Below, one piece after another: positions 16,607 through 25,268 of a stretch of DNA of 64,000 bases (position 1 is its first letter; the number at the start of each line of letters is the position of its first letter). A program made the position numbers and the translations under genes. Below the pieces are notes generated by a model. It had not been told where the DNA came from, did no database searches, and saw nothing but the letters and a program-made list of their open reading frames with translations. Origin of the DNA: Mycobacterium aquaticum (lineage in GTDB: Bacteria > Actinomycetota > Actinomycetes > Mycobacteriales > Mycobacteriaceae); the NCBI RefSeq assembly GCF_002086485.1, contig NZ_MVHF01000007.1:62001-126000 (forward strand), written 5' to 3'.

Positions 16607-17959
16607 ATGAGCACCACCTTGGACCCACACCCCGAACCGAAGACCCGACGAGACCGCACCCACTGGCTCTATATCGCCGTCATCGTCGCGGTGGTGGCCG
16701 GTGTTGCCGTCGGGCTCGTCGCACCGGGAATCGGCAAAGACGTCGGCGTGCTCGGCACGATGTTCGTCAACCTGATCAAGATGATGATCGTCCCGGTCAT
16801 CTTCTGCACGATCGTGTTGGGCATCGGCTCGGTCCGCAAGGCCGCGACCGTTGGCAAGATCGGCGGGCTGGCGTTCGTCTATTTCCTGGTGATGTCCACC
16901 GTCGCGCTGGCCATCGGCCTGCTGGTGGGCAATCTGCTCGACCCGGGCTCGGGCATGCACCTGTCGGAGAAGACCGCTGGGCAGGGCGCGAAGCTGGCCG
17001 AGAAGGCCCACGAGGCCGGCGGTCTGATGGACTTCATCCAGCACATCATCCCGACCACCCTGTTCTCGGCACTGACCGATGGCAACGTGCTGGAAGCCCT
17101 CTTCGTGGCCTTGCTGGTCGGTTTCGCACTGCAGGCGATGGGCACGGCGGGCGAGCCCATCCTGCGCGGTGTCGAGCACCTGCAGAAGCTCGTGTTCAAG
17201 GTGCTGATCATGATCCTGTGGCTGGCCCCGATCGGTGCGTTCGGTGCGATCGCGAACGTGGTCGGTCAGACCGGCTGGACAGCGGTCACCCAGCTGCTGA
17301 CCCTGATGCTCGCGTTCTACCTGACGTGCGCGGTGTTCGTCTTCGGGGTCCTCGGCGCGCTCCTGCGCCTGGTGTCGGGTGTGTCGATCTTCAAGCTGGT
17401 GCGCTACCTCGCCCGCGAGTATCTGCTGATCTTCTCGACATCGTCCTCTGAGTCGGCACTGCCGCGGCTGATCGCCAAGATGGAACACCTCGGCGTCGAG
17501 CGGAGCACCGTCGGTGTCGTCGTGCCGACCGGATACTCGTTCAACCTGGACGGCACCGCGATCTACCTGACCATGGCCTCGCTGTTCATCGCCGACGCGA
17601 TGGGTGACCCGCTGTCCATCGGCGAGCAGGTCTCGTTGCTGGTGTTCATGATCGTCGCCTCCAAGGGTGCGGCCGGCGTCAGCGGCGCAGGCCTGGCCAC
17701 CTTGGCCGGCGGGCTGCAGAGCCACCGCCCCGAATTGCTGGACGGCGTGGGCCTGATCGTCGGCATCGACCGGTTCATGTCCGAGGCGCGCGCCGTGACC
17801 AACTTTTCCGGAAACGCGGTGGCCACCTTGCTCGTCGGCTCGTGGACCAAGACGGTGGACCGGGCCAAGGTCGACGCAGTGCTGGGCGGCAGGGACCCCT
17901 TCGACGAGCTCACGATGGTCGACAACCATGCGGCGCCCGTTGCGGTAGCTGCTCACTGA
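16607..17959 (+). CDS. dctA: C4-dicarboxylate:cation symporter DctA
   Basis: 450 residues, multi-spanning inner-membrane transporter of the DAACS family that imports succinate, fumarate, malate or related acids with protons or sodium. Diagnostic motifs are the serine-rich hairpin TSSSESALPRL, GYSFNLDGTAIY and NFSGNAVATLL. The ATG at 16607 follows GGAGGT at 16597-16602. Position opposite a CitA/CitB-type two-component system and the Crp-like site imply induction by dicarboxylates and cAMP control. A canonical terminator follows. Confidence 0.92.
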   Translation: MSTTLDPHPEPKTRRDRTHWLYIAVIVAVVAGVAVGLVAPGIGKDVGVLGTMFVNLIKMMIVPVIFCTIVLGIGSVRKAATVGKIGGLAFVYFLVMSTVALAIGLLVGNLLDPGSGMHLSEKTAGQGAKLAEKAHEAGGLMDFIQHIIPTTLFSALTDGNVLEALFVALLVGFALQAMGTAGEPILRGVEHLQKLVFKVLIMILWLAPIGAFGAIANVVGQTGWTAVTQLLTLMLAFYLTCAVFVFGVLGALLRLVSGVSIFKLVRYLAREYLLIFSTSSSESALPRLIAKMEHLGVERSTVGVVVPTGYSFNLDGTAIYLTMASLFIADAMGDPLSIGEQVSLLVFMIVASKGAAGVSGAGLATLAGGLQSHRPELLDGVGLIVGIDRFMSEARAVTNFSGNAVATLLVGSWTKTVDRAKVDAVLGGRDPFDELTMVDNHAAPVAVAAH

Positions 17960-17973
17960 GCCCGAGCATCAGA

Positions 17974-18009
17974 AGCCCGGCCGGATTCTCCGGCCGGGCT
18001 TTGCGTTTC
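17974..18009 (+). terminator. Intrinsic terminator after dctA
   Basis: Arms AGCCCGGCCGGA (17974-17985) and TCCGGCCGGGCT (17989-18000) with a 3-nt loop are followed by TTGCGTTT, close to the textbook hairpin plus U-rich tail. Confidence 0.9.
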
Positions 18010-18046
18010 CTGTGAACCATGTCGGCCCCGGCGCCGTGACAGTGGT

Positions 18047-18361
18047 ATGCGAGCAACATCAGTAGCGCTGGCCGTATCGGGGGCGGTACTGGCAATCATG
18101 GCAACGCCGACAGCAGTGGCGTCGGCAGAATCAGCGGTGGTGACCATCGGCGAACTTCAGGCCGATGGCTTCGACGTGACGATCGACCGGATCGGGAGTG
18201 CTCCGCTGGAGCAGTGCACGGTGACCAGCGTGCGCAACCCCCAGACCGAAACCAGGTTGGTTCGGGTCGAGAACATCGGCAAGAACGGCAAGAAGACCTT
18301 CGACCTTGTCCCCATCGTGGTGCGGCGCACCATCACGGTGTCGCTGGACTGTACGCATTGA
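18047..18361 (+). CDS. Small secreted protein, paralog of the gene at 24853
   Basis: 104 residues with a signal peptide ending near AVASAE. The mature part shares a core with the protein encoded at 24853-25170: IDRIGSAPLEQCTVTSVRNPQ here, and a similar DR.G.APL.QC.VTSVRNPQ there, plus a C-terminal ITVSLDC. Two conserved cysteines probably form a disulphide. It is a short exported mycobacterial protein with no known function. Confidence 0.78.
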   Translation: MRATSVALAVSGAVLAIMATPTAVASAESAVVTIGELQADGFDVTIDRIGSAPLEQCTVTSVRNPQTETRLVRVENIGKNGKKTFDLVPIVVRRTITVSLDCTH

Positions 18362-18420
18362 CGTGAGTGCGTGGTGCCCCGGATGGGCGGCGAATGCGCG
18401 GACAGGGCACGCTGGAGGTC

Positions 18421-19290
18421 ATGGTCACGAGCAAGACATTCCCACCGATGAATGCTCCGATCGAGCTCAACGACGGGACCCGCATCCCGCAGTTGGGATT
18501 CGGTGTGTTCAAGATCGAGCCGGAGAAGACCGCGGCAGCGGTCAAGGTCGCGCTGGACGTCGGTTACCGCCACATCGATACCGCCGAGATGTACGGCAAT
18601 GAACGGGAAGTGGGCCAGGGCGTCCGCGACGCAGGCTTGGACCGTGGCGACGTGTTCATCACCAGCAAGCTCAACAACGGTTTCCACCGACCAGACGACG
18701 CCCGACGGGCCTTCGATGACACCCTGAAGGCGCTCGGGTCCGATTACGTCGACCTGTTCCTGATCCACTGGCCGCTGCCGACGCTGTACGACGGCGACTT
18801 CGTCTCGACGTGGCACGTACTGGAGGAATTCGCCAGGGACGGCCGCGCCCGCAGCATCGGGGTCTCGAATTTCCAGCCGGCGCATCTGGAGCGTCTGTTG
18901 AAGGAATCCGACACGGTGCCCTCGGTCAACCAGATCGAGGTGCATCCGTACTTCACCAACGAAGAAGTCCGCGCGTACGGGCGAGAGCATGGCATCGCGA
19001 CCGAGGCCTGGTCGCCGATCGCGAAAGGCCGGGTGCTCGACGACCCGGTCGTCACGAGGATCGCCGAGGCGGTGGGCCGGTTCCCCGCGCAAGTCGTGCT
19101 GCGTTGGCACATCCAGCGCGGCGATATCGTGTTTCCGAAATCAGTGTCGCCCGAACGGGTCCGGTCCAACTTCGAGTTGTTCGACTTCGAACTGACCGAC
19201 GCCGACATGGAGGCGATCTCGGCTCTCGACCGTGGCGAACCCGGACGCACGGGCCCCAACCCCGACACGTTCGACCGGATCCCGACGTGA
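18421..19290 (+). CDS. Aldo/keto reductase
   Basis: 289 residues, a TIM-barrel NADPH-dependent oxidoreductase. The catalytic tetrad is visible: Asp and Tyr in DTAEMYGNE, Lys in ITSKLNN, His in FLIHWPLP. FPKSVSPERVRSN binds the cofactor phosphate. It resembles the 2,5-diketo-D-gluconate/morphine-type reductases, which act on various aldehydes and ketones. The ATG at 18421 follows CTGGAGGTC; an upstream in-frame start would add a non-conserved extension. Confidence 0.9.
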   Translation: MVTSKTFPPMNAPIELNDGTRIPQLGFGVFKIEPEKTAAAVKVALDVGYRHIDTAEMYGNEREVGQGVRDAGLDRGDVFITSKLNNGFHRPDDARRAFDDTLKALGSDYVDLFLIHWPLPTLYDGDFVSTWHVLEEFARDGRARSIGVSNFQPAHLERLLKESDTVPSVNQIEVHPYFTNEEVRAYGREHGIATEAWSPIAKGRVLDDPVVTRIAEAVGRFPAQVVLRWHIQRGDIVFPKSVSPERVRSNFELFDFELTDADMEAISALDRGEPGRTGPNPDTFDRIPT

Positions 19291-19298
19291 CGCAGGCC

Positions 19299-19304
19299 TA
19301 GCAT
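19299..19304 (+). promoter_or_regulatory. -10 element for a leaderless transcript
   Basis: TAGCAT fits the mycobacterial TANNNT -10 consensus and ends 7 nt before the A of the ATG at 19311, placing the start of transcription on the start codon. No ribosome site is present, consistent with leaderless translation. Confidence 0.5.
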
Positions 19305-19310
19305 GCGAAC

Positions 19311-20897
19311 ATGAGCGTGCCGTTCTCCTGGAATCTGCCGTACGCCTGGCCCAGAAAGCCTGTCCTGGCGCGCAACGTCGTCTGCACCTCGCAGCCACTC
19401 GCCGCGCAGGCAGGCCTGGCGATGCTCGCGGAAGGCGGAAACGCTGTCGACGCGGCTGTCGCGACGGCGATCACGCTTTCGCTGGTGGAGCCCGTTTCCA
19501 ACGGGATCGGCTCGGATGCTTTCGCAATCGTCTGGGACAGTGGGCAATTGCACGGCTTGAATGCCTCGGGCCGCTCGCCCGCGGCGTGGACACCGGAGTA
19601 CTTCCGCGGCGGGAAGATTCCTGCGCTGGGCTGGAATGCGGTGACCGTGCCGGGCGCGGTCGCGGCCTGGATCGCGTTGCACGACAGGTTCGGCAGGTTG
19701 CCGTTCACGCGGCTGTTCGAGCCTGCGATCCGCTACGGCCGCAACGGGTTCCTGGTCTCGCCGACGGTCGCAGGACAGTGGGCGGCGCAAGCACCGGTAC
19801 TCGCATCGCAGCCCGGCTTCGCCGCGGCGTTCTTGCCGGGTGGCCGGGCACCGGTGCCTGGCGAACTGTTCAGATTCCCCGACCACGCTGCCAGCCTTGA
19901 GCTCATCGCCGCAACGCACGGCGAAGCGTTCTACCGTGGCGACCTTGCAGAGAGGATGGCGGCGCACTCGGACGCCAACGGCGGCGCGATGGCCAGCTCC
20001 GACCTGGCCGCGCACCGCGTCGAGTGGGTCGACACGATCGATGTCGACTACCGCGGGTACACGGTCCACGAGATCCCGCCGAACGGTCAGGGCATCGTGG
20101 CACTCGCGGCGCTGGGCATCCTCGAGAACTTCGACATGGCTTCGCTTCCCGTCGATTCACCCGAGAGTGTGCACCTGCAGATCGAGGCGGTGAAACTCGC
20201 GTTCGCCGACGCGCTTTCCCATCTGGCCGACCGCGAGCACATGACACTGCCGCCGAGCGAGCTTCTCGACGCCGAATACCTGCGGGAGAGAGCGGGGCTC
20301 ATCGACCGCACCAAGGCTCAACATTTCACGACAGGACGCCCACCCGGGGGAGGCACGGTCTACCTGACCGCAGCCGACGACTCGGGAATGATGGTCTCGA
20401 TGATCCAGTCGAATTACCTCGGTTTCGGCTCGGGTGTGGTGGTGCCGGGCACCGGGATCTCGCTGCAGAACCGCGGCACTGGCTTCGTCCTGACCCCGGG
20501 GCATCCGAACCGCGTCGGGCCGCGAAAGCGTCCGTTCCACACCATCATTCCCGGCTTCCTCACCAAGGCCGGTGCTCCCGTGATGAGCTTCGGCGTGATG
20601 GGCGGGACCATGCAACCACAGGGCCATCTTCAGGTCGTGGCGCGGATCGCCGACTACGGGCAGAATCCGCAGGCCGCGTGCGACGGACCACGCTTCCGCT
20701 GGTTGCAGGGCACGCGAGTGTCCGTCGAGGACGGTTTCCCGGCCGCAACGCTGGAAGGCCTGCGCGACCTCGGCCACGACCTGGTCACCGTGGGCGACTA
20801 CCAACAATTCGGGAGCTGCCAGGCGATTTGGCGACTGGGTGACGGGTATCTTGCCGCGAGCGATCCGCGCCGGGACGGCCAGGCGGCCGGGTTCTAA
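19311..20897 (+). CDS. Gamma-glutamyltransferase family protein (YwrD-like)
   Basis: 528 residues of the Ntn-hydrolase GGT family, which cleaves or transfers gamma-glutamyl groups. The N-terminal signature AAQAGLAMLAEGGNAVDAAVA is clear. The small-subunit start is GGGTVYLTAADDSG, so the catalytic Thr is kept, as in YwrD-type members rather than classic THFSVVD enzymes. FGVMGGTMQPQGHLQVV and RKRPFHTIIP are also family motifs. There is no signal peptide, so it is probably cytosolic. A substrate other than glutathione is likely, since mycobacteria use mycothiol. The 3' end overlaps the convergent oxcA by 4 bp. Confidence 0.88.
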   Translation: MSVPFSWNLPYAWPRKPVLARNVVCTSQPLAAQAGLAMLAEGGNAVDAAVATAITLSLVEPVSNGIGSDAFAIVWDSGQLHGLNASGRSPAAWTPEYFRGGKIPALGWNAVTVPGAVAAWIALHDRFGRLPFTRLFEPAIRYGRNGFLVSPTVAGQWAAQAPVLASQPGFAAAFLPGGRAPVPGELFRFPDHAASLELIAATHGEAFYRGDLAERMAAHSDANGGAMASSDLAAHRVEWVDTIDVDYRGYTVHEIPPNGQGIVALAALGILENFDMASLPVDSPESVHLQIEAVKLAFADALSHLADREHMTLPPSELLDAEYLRERAGLIDRTKAQHFTTGRPPGGGTVYLTAADDSGMMVSMIQSNYLGFGSGVVVPGTGISLQNRGTGFVLTPGHPNRVGPRKRPFHTIIPGFLTKAGAPVMSFGVMGGTMQPQGHLQVVARIADYGQNPQAACDGPRFRWLQGTRVSVEDGFPAATLEGLRDLGHDLVTVGDYQQFGSCQAIWRLGDGYLAASDPRRDGQAAGF

Positions 20898-22633
20898 GCC
20901 CTGTGACCGATACCGACCGGGTTCAGATGGGTCAGGTGACCGCTCTCGGTGCCGTCGGTGGGGTCGATGACGCAGTCGATGAGTGACGGCCCACGGGAGG
21001 CAAGGGCTTTGCGCAGCGCGGCCTCGAGTTGTTCTGGTGTGCTCGCGTGATACCCGACGCCGCCGAACGCGGTGATCAGCCGGTCGTGGCGGGCTGTGGG
21101 CATGAGAGTGGTGGGCGAGGGGTCGGTCGACGCGGGATTGGCCCCGTCGCCCCGGTAGACGCCGCCGTTGTTGAGCACGACCACGACGACGGGAAGCCAG
21201 TAGCGGCAGATGGTCTCCAACTCCATGCCGCTGAAGCCGAAGGCGCTGTCGCCCTCGATCGCCACCACCGGGTCGCCGCTTTCGACGGCCGCTGCGATGG
21301 CGTAGCCCATCCCGATACCCATGACGCCCCAGGTGCCGCTGTCGAGCCGGTGTCGGGGCACCGTCATGTCGATGACGTTGCGCGCCAGGTCGAGCGCATT
21401 GGCGCCTTCGTTGACCACATAGACCTCGGGGCGGTCACGAAGCACGTCGCGAAGCGCGCGCAGCGCCCCGTGGAACCGCATCGGATGCGTCTGCTCGCCA
21501 AGTCGTTTGGCCATCGCCGCGGTGTTGCGCGCCGAACGCGCGGCGAGCTGGTCGCGCCACGACGACGGTGCCGTGATCTCGCGGGTCCGCTGGGCGAGTT
21601 CGGCCATCACCGAGCCGATATCGCCGAGCAGGGGTGCAGCGATCGGTGCGTTGCTGTCCAGCTCGTTCGGGTCGATGTCGACCTGGATGAACTTCACGTC
21701 CGCGCTCCACTGCGGTGACTCGCCGTGCCCGAGCAGCCAGTTCAGCCGTGCGCCGACGAGCAACACCACGTCGGCGTTGCGCAGCGCCAGCGACCTCGCC
21801 GTGGCGGCTGACTGTGGATGGCCATCGGGTAGTAGGCCTTTCGCCATCGACATCGGCAGGAACGGTATGCCGGTGTTCTCGACGAACGCGCGAATCGCGT
21901 CGTCGGCCCGGGCGTACGCTGCTCCCTTGCCGAGCACGACGAGCGGACGCTCGGCCCCGGCGAGCAACTCGACGGCGCGGTCGATCGCAGCCGGTGACGG
22001 GACCTGGTCGGGAGCCGCGTCGACCACCGTCCGCAGTGACGCGCGCGCCTGATCGGCATCCATGACGTCACCGAGCACGGCCGCGGGAATATCTAGGTAG
22101 ACGCCACCGGGGCGGCCGGAGGACGCGATGCGGACGGCGCGCGCGACGGCCAGGCCGATGTCCTGGACCCGGTTCACCCGGAAGGCGGCCTTGGTGTACG
22201 GCCGCGCGGCCGCGAGCTGGTCGAGCTCCTCGTAGTCGCCGCGTTGCAGGTCGACGATGTGACGCTCACTCGATCCCGAAATCTGCACCATGGGAAAGCA
22301 ATTCGTGGTCGCGTTGGCGAGGGCGACCAGCCCATTGAGAAAACCGGGTGCGGACACCGTGAGGCAGATACCCGGCTTCTTGGTGAGGAACCCGGCTGCC
22401 GCCGCGGCGTGTCCGGCGTCGCTCTCATGACGGAATCCGATGTAGCGCAGGCCTTCGGCCTGGGCCACGCGGGCGATGTCGGTGACCGGGATGCCGACCA
22501 CGCCGTAGATCGTCTCAATCCCGTTGAGTTTGAGTGCCTCGACCGCCACGTGATACCCGTCGGTGGCCGTGGCGGTCGAGGATGTCATCGCGGCTGCCGT
22601 GCGCTGTTGTCCGATGGGAGGTGCGGAAGTCAT
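20894..22633 (-). CDS. oxcA: Oxalyl-CoA decarboxylase (thiamine diphosphate enzyme)
   Basis: 579 residues, ThDP-dependent enzyme converting oxalyl-CoA to formyl-CoA and CO2. The ThDP-domain pattern is present: catalytic Glu in FRHESDAGHAAAAAGFL, and the GDSAFGFSGMELETICRY...LNNGG Mg/ThDP site. VNEGANALDLARN and SGTWGVMGIGMG are typical of oxalyl-CoA decarboxylases. It is divergent from a ligase gene as in M. tuberculosis oxcA-fadD7. A GAGAGGAA site before the ATG at 22633 supports that start; Met16 is an alternative. Confidence 0.92.
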   Translation of the reverse strand: MTSAPPIGQQRTAAAMTSSTATATDGYHVAVEALKLNGIETIYGVVGIPVTDIARVAQAEGLRYIGFRHESDAGHAAAAAGFLTKKPGICLTVSAPGFLNGLVALANATTNCFPMVQISGSSERHIVDLQRGDYEELDQLAAARPYTKAAFRVNRVQDIGLAVARAVRIASSGRPGGVYLDIPAAVLGDVMDADQARASLRTVVDAAPDQVPSPAAIDRAVELLAGAERPLVVLGKGAAYARADDAIRAFVENTGIPFLPMSMAKGLLPDGHPQSAATARSLALRNADVVLLVGARLNWLLGHGESPQWSADVKFIQVDIDPNELDSNAPIAAPLLGDIGSVMAELAQRTREITAPSSWRDQLAARSARNTAAMAKRLGEQTHPMRFHGALRALRDVLRDRPEVYVVNEGANALDLARNVIDMTVPRHRLDSGTWGVMGIGMGYAIAAAVESGDPVVAIEGDSAFGFSGMELETICRYWLPVVVVVLNNGGVYRGDGANPASTDPSPTTLMPTARHDRLITAFGGVGYHASTPEQLEAALRKALASRGPSLIDCVIDPTDGTESGHLTHLNPVGIGHRA

Positions 22634-22849
22634 GTCGGAATTCCTCTCGGCGCTGGTGATCTCACTGCCATCGTCGTCGCTCGCGGTGATCGCCGTCAGC
22701 AGCGCTGGCGCCCATTGCCCGGTTGGGGCAGTGTCACCACCGCCCCCCTGCTAGCTGCAAAATCGCGGCGAATCCGAGCAGCGGACGCGACGATCGGGGT
22801 CATCCCGCCTACCATGCGAGATGACCGCATTCGAGAAGTGCGGTAAATC

Positions 22850-22864
22850 TGTTGTCAGACAACA
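22850..22864. promoter_or_regulatory. GntR/FCD-type operator between oxcA and fadD7
   Basis: TGTTGTCAGACAACA is a 15-bp palindrome (arms TGTTGT and ACAACA) of the TTGTnnnACAA kind bound by FadR/GntR-family repressors. It lies 58 nt before the fadD7 ATG in the 288-bp divergent region. No GntR gene is in the window. Confidence 0.6.
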
Positions 22865-22921
22865 TTATTGATGCGTTCAAGGCGGATCGCTCGACTCACA
22901 CACTGCAAGAAGGTGATTGCC

Positions 22922-24472
22922 ATGATCACGATGACCGGATTGTTCGACGTGCTCGACGAGCAGCTGCGGATCGCGCCATGGGCTACCGCGCTGGTGGCCA
23001 CCGCCGAGCGCATCCCGGTGAGCTACGGAACGTTGTCCGACCTGGTGGACCAGATCGTCGTGGGCCTGCGCGATGCGGGTTTGCGCCGAGGGGATGCCGT
23101 CGGGCTGGTGGGCGCCAACACCGTCGAGTTCGTCGTGGGACTGCTCGGCGCGGCACGGGCCGGCCTCGTGACCGCCCCGCTGGATCCGGCGCTGCCCGCT
23201 GCGGAACTGAGAGATCGGCTCGACCGGGTCGGCGCCAGGGCCCTGCTGATCGGTTCGGCGGCAACGGATCAGACGCCGGTCGACGCCGGCTCCGACCGTG
23301 CGGGCATGCGCGTGCGCGTGGAACTCGCCGGTCCGACGGCAGGGACGGCGTGGCTCGAGTTCGGCCCCGCATCGGGTGCCCTCGACGACCACGCGAATCT
23401 CGGCCTCCGACCCGAGGATGCGCTGGTGCTGTTCACCTCGGGCACCACCGGCCGGGCCAAGATGGTGCCTCTGACGCACGGCAATGTGGCCGCCTCGGTG
23501 CGGGGAATCTGTGCGACCTACGACCTGGGCCCCGATGACGCGACCGTGGCGGTGATGCCGCTGTTCCATGGCCACGGGTTGGTGGCCGTGCTACTCGGCT
23601 CGTTGGCCAGCGGGGGACGAGTGCTGCTCCCGGCGCGCGGGCGGTTCTCTGCGCACATGTTCTGGAACGAGATGCGATCCGTCGGCGCCACATGGTTCAG
23701 CGCGGTGCCCACCATCCACCAGATCCTGCTGAATCGCCCCGCCGCGGATGTTCCCGGCCCGGACGTGTTGCCACTGCGATTCGTCCGCAGCTGTAGCGCG
23801 CCGCTGGACATCACCACCGCCCGCGCCATCGAGCGGGCCTTCGGCACGCCCCTCCTGGAGGCCTATGGAATGACCGAGACCACCCACCAGGCCGCCGGCG
23901 AGCAGATCCGCGCGCGGATGCCAGACGAACTCGGCTCGGTGGGGCGTGGCACGGGCGCGGTACGGCTGCGAATCGTCGACGGTGCCGGAAACTCCTGCCC
24001 GCCCGGTGTGATGGGTGAGGTGTGGGTGAGCGGCCCCACCGTCGCCCGCGGCTATCTCGCTGATCCGGATGAGACGGCCAAGAGCTTCGTCGACGGCTGG
24101 TTCCGCACGGGTGACCTGGGCATCGTGGATGTCGACGAACGGCTGCATCTGACTGGCCGAATCAAGAACATCATCATCCGGGGCGGCGAGAACATCTCTC
24201 CCGAACATGTCGAAGGCGTCCTCACGGGGTGCGACGGCGTCGTGGAGGCGGCGGTGTTCGCGATTCCCGACGAAACGTTCGGCGAACGGGTCGGCGCGGC
24301 TGTGGTGCTCTCCGGCCGGCGTGCCGGCGGACCCGAACAGATCACCCTGGAATGCCGCGCCAAGCTGCCGGCCTTCGAAGTCCCCGAGCGGATCGACGTC
24401 GTCACGGCGCTGCCACATACCGCCAAGGGCGCCATCGACCGCAATGCCGTCAAGCAGCTCTACGCGCATTGA
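22922..24472 (+). CDS. fadD7: Oxalate-CoA ligase-like acyl-CoA synthetase (FadD7-type)
   Basis: 516 residues, adenylate-forming enzyme. Motifs are the P-loop FTSGTTGRAKMVP, AYGMTETTHQA, GWFRTGDLG, GRIKNIIIRGGENISP and the C-terminal catalytic Lys in PHTAKGAIDRN. Its position opposite oxcA indicates activation of oxalate (or a small acid) to its CoA thioester for the decarboxylase. The ATG at 22922 follows AAGAAGGTG; the in-frame upstream start adds no conserved sequence. Confidence 0.88.
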   Translation: MITMTGLFDVLDEQLRIAPWATALVATAERIPVSYGTLSDLVDQIVVGLRDAGLRRGDAVGLVGANTVEFVVGLLGAARAGLVTAPLDPALPAAELRDRLDRVGARALLIGSAATDQTPVDAGSDRAGMRVRVELAGPTAGTAWLEFGPASGALDDHANLGLRPEDALVLFTSGTTGRAKMVPLTHGNVAASVRGICATYDLGPDDATVAVMPLFHGHGLVAVLLGSLASGGRVLLPARGRFSAHMFWNEMRSVGATWFSAVPTIHQILLNRPAADVPGPDVLPLRFVRSCSAPLDITTARAIERAFGTPLLEAYGMTETTHQAAGEQIRARMPDELGSVGRGTGAVRLRIVDGAGNSCPPGVMGEVWVSGPTVARGYLADPDETAKSFVDGWFRTGDLGIVDVDERLHLTGRIKNIIIRGGENISPEHVEGVLTGCDGVVEAAVFAIPDETFGERVGAAVVLSGRRAGGPEQITLECRAKLPAFEVPERIDVVTALPHTAKGAIDRNAVKQLYAH

Positions 24473-24587
24473 CCGGGATTGCAGCTGGCAGGCATCAGCG
24501 ATTGGAGGTCAGCGCCAACGATCTCGAGACTGTGTCGGCGGATCGTGGAAAGAGCAAGGAGCACAGCACTTTCCAAGGAGTGACACC

Positions 24588-24845
24588 ATGCATCGAACAG
24601 TCAAGCGCGTTGCGGCCGCAGTAGTGGCGGCCGTCGTCACAGGCGCCGTCGTCGCCGCCCCCGCGGGCGCAGCAGTGGACCGCGCACCCGCGGAGCCAAC
24701 CCACTCGGTGTCAGCGGCACCGGATCGGGTCGCGCATGCATCCGATGCCGGATATCACGGCTGGCACGGAGGCTGGGGCGATCGCGGCTGGCGCGGAGAC
24801 TACGGCTGGGGCCATTACCGACACTGGGGGCCGTGGGGCTGGTGA
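24588..24845 (+). CDS. Small secreted Trp/Gly/His/Tyr-rich protein
   Basis: 85 residues. A signal peptide (cleavage near APAGAAV) is followed by an acidic/Ser linker and a C-terminal run of GWHGG, GDRGW, GDYGWGHY and HWGPWGW, dominated by Gly, Trp, His and Tyr. AAGGAG at 24575-24580 gives an excellent ribosome site. Aromatic/His-rich tails may bind metal or cell-wall polymers, but no function is known. It converges on the small secreted gene at 24853. Confidence 0.75.
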   Translation: MHRTVKRVAAAVVAAVVTGAVVAAPAGAAVDRAPAEPTHSVSAAPDRVAHASDAGYHGWHGGWGDRGWRGDYGWGHYRHWGPWGW

Positions 24846-24852
24846 GCCTCGC

Positions 24853-25170
24853 TCAGCCCTGGCAGTTCAGCGACACCGACACCGTCTGGCTGGTGACCAC
24901 CTGCACCAGCACCCGGTCGTTGCCGTTACCGCGGCCCGGGCCGGTGTAGGGCACCCACTGCTTCACCTGCTGCGGGTTGCGGACGCTGGTCACCACGCAC
25001 TGGTCCAGCGGCGCGGTGCCGACGCGATCTATGTTGACGGTGTAGCCCTGCGACTGCAGACGACTGATGGTTTCCTGTGCCGTCTCATCGGCCGATGCGA
25101 GGCCGGCGGGGGCGCCCACCAGCCCGATCACAGCCACTGCGACCGCACCCATGGCGTACTTCACCCGCAT
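24853..25170 (-). CDS. Small secreted protein, paralog of the gene at 18047
   Basis: 105 residues with a signal peptide (cleavage near LASADE). It shares with the protein at 18047-18361 the block DRVGTAPLDQCVVTSVRNPQ and a C-terminal VSLNC, so the two-cysteine arrangement is conserved. The segment between them differs (PYTGPGRGNGNDRVLVQVV here). Function is unknown. Confidence 0.8.
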   Translation of the reverse strand: MRVKYAMGAVAVAVIGLVGAPAGLASADETAQETISRLQSQGYTVNIDRVGTAPLDQCVVTSVRNPQQVKQWVPYTGPGRGNGNDRVLVQVVTSQTVSVSLNCQG

Positions 25171-25224
25171 TGTCGTGCCTCTCGTTCAGCTACTTCACAT
25201 CTTCCCCTGAAGTACATCGTTTAG

Positions 25225-25241
25225 GGAACCCGATTCGTTCC
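25225..25241. promoter_or_regulatory. Inverted repeat upstream of an acyl-CoA ligase gene
   Basis: GGAAC-CCGATTC-GTTCC: 5-bp arms around a 7-nt spacer, ending 15 nt before the TAGCAT -10 candidate, roughly the -35 region. Possible repressor or activator site. Confidence 0.4.
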
Positions 25242-25255
25242 TGCATACACCCGGA

Positions 25256-25261
25256 TAGCAT
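25256..25261 (+). promoter_or_regulatory. -10 element for a leaderless transcript
   Basis: TAGCAT ends 7 nt before the GTG at 25269, so transcription would start on or beside the start codon. This is the reason for choosing GTG 25269 over the ATG at 25281. Confidence 0.5.
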
Positions 25262-25268
25262 CGCGCCC

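Noticed and set aside
16568..17956. 462-codon open frame antisense to dctA
   Set aside because: The dctA protein has all family motifs; the antisense frame has none.
19311..20897. Gamma-glutamyltransferase thought to lack the catalytic Thr
   Set aside because: Aligning TVYLTAAD with the usual TTHYSVVD keeps the Thr; this is the YwrD-type variant.
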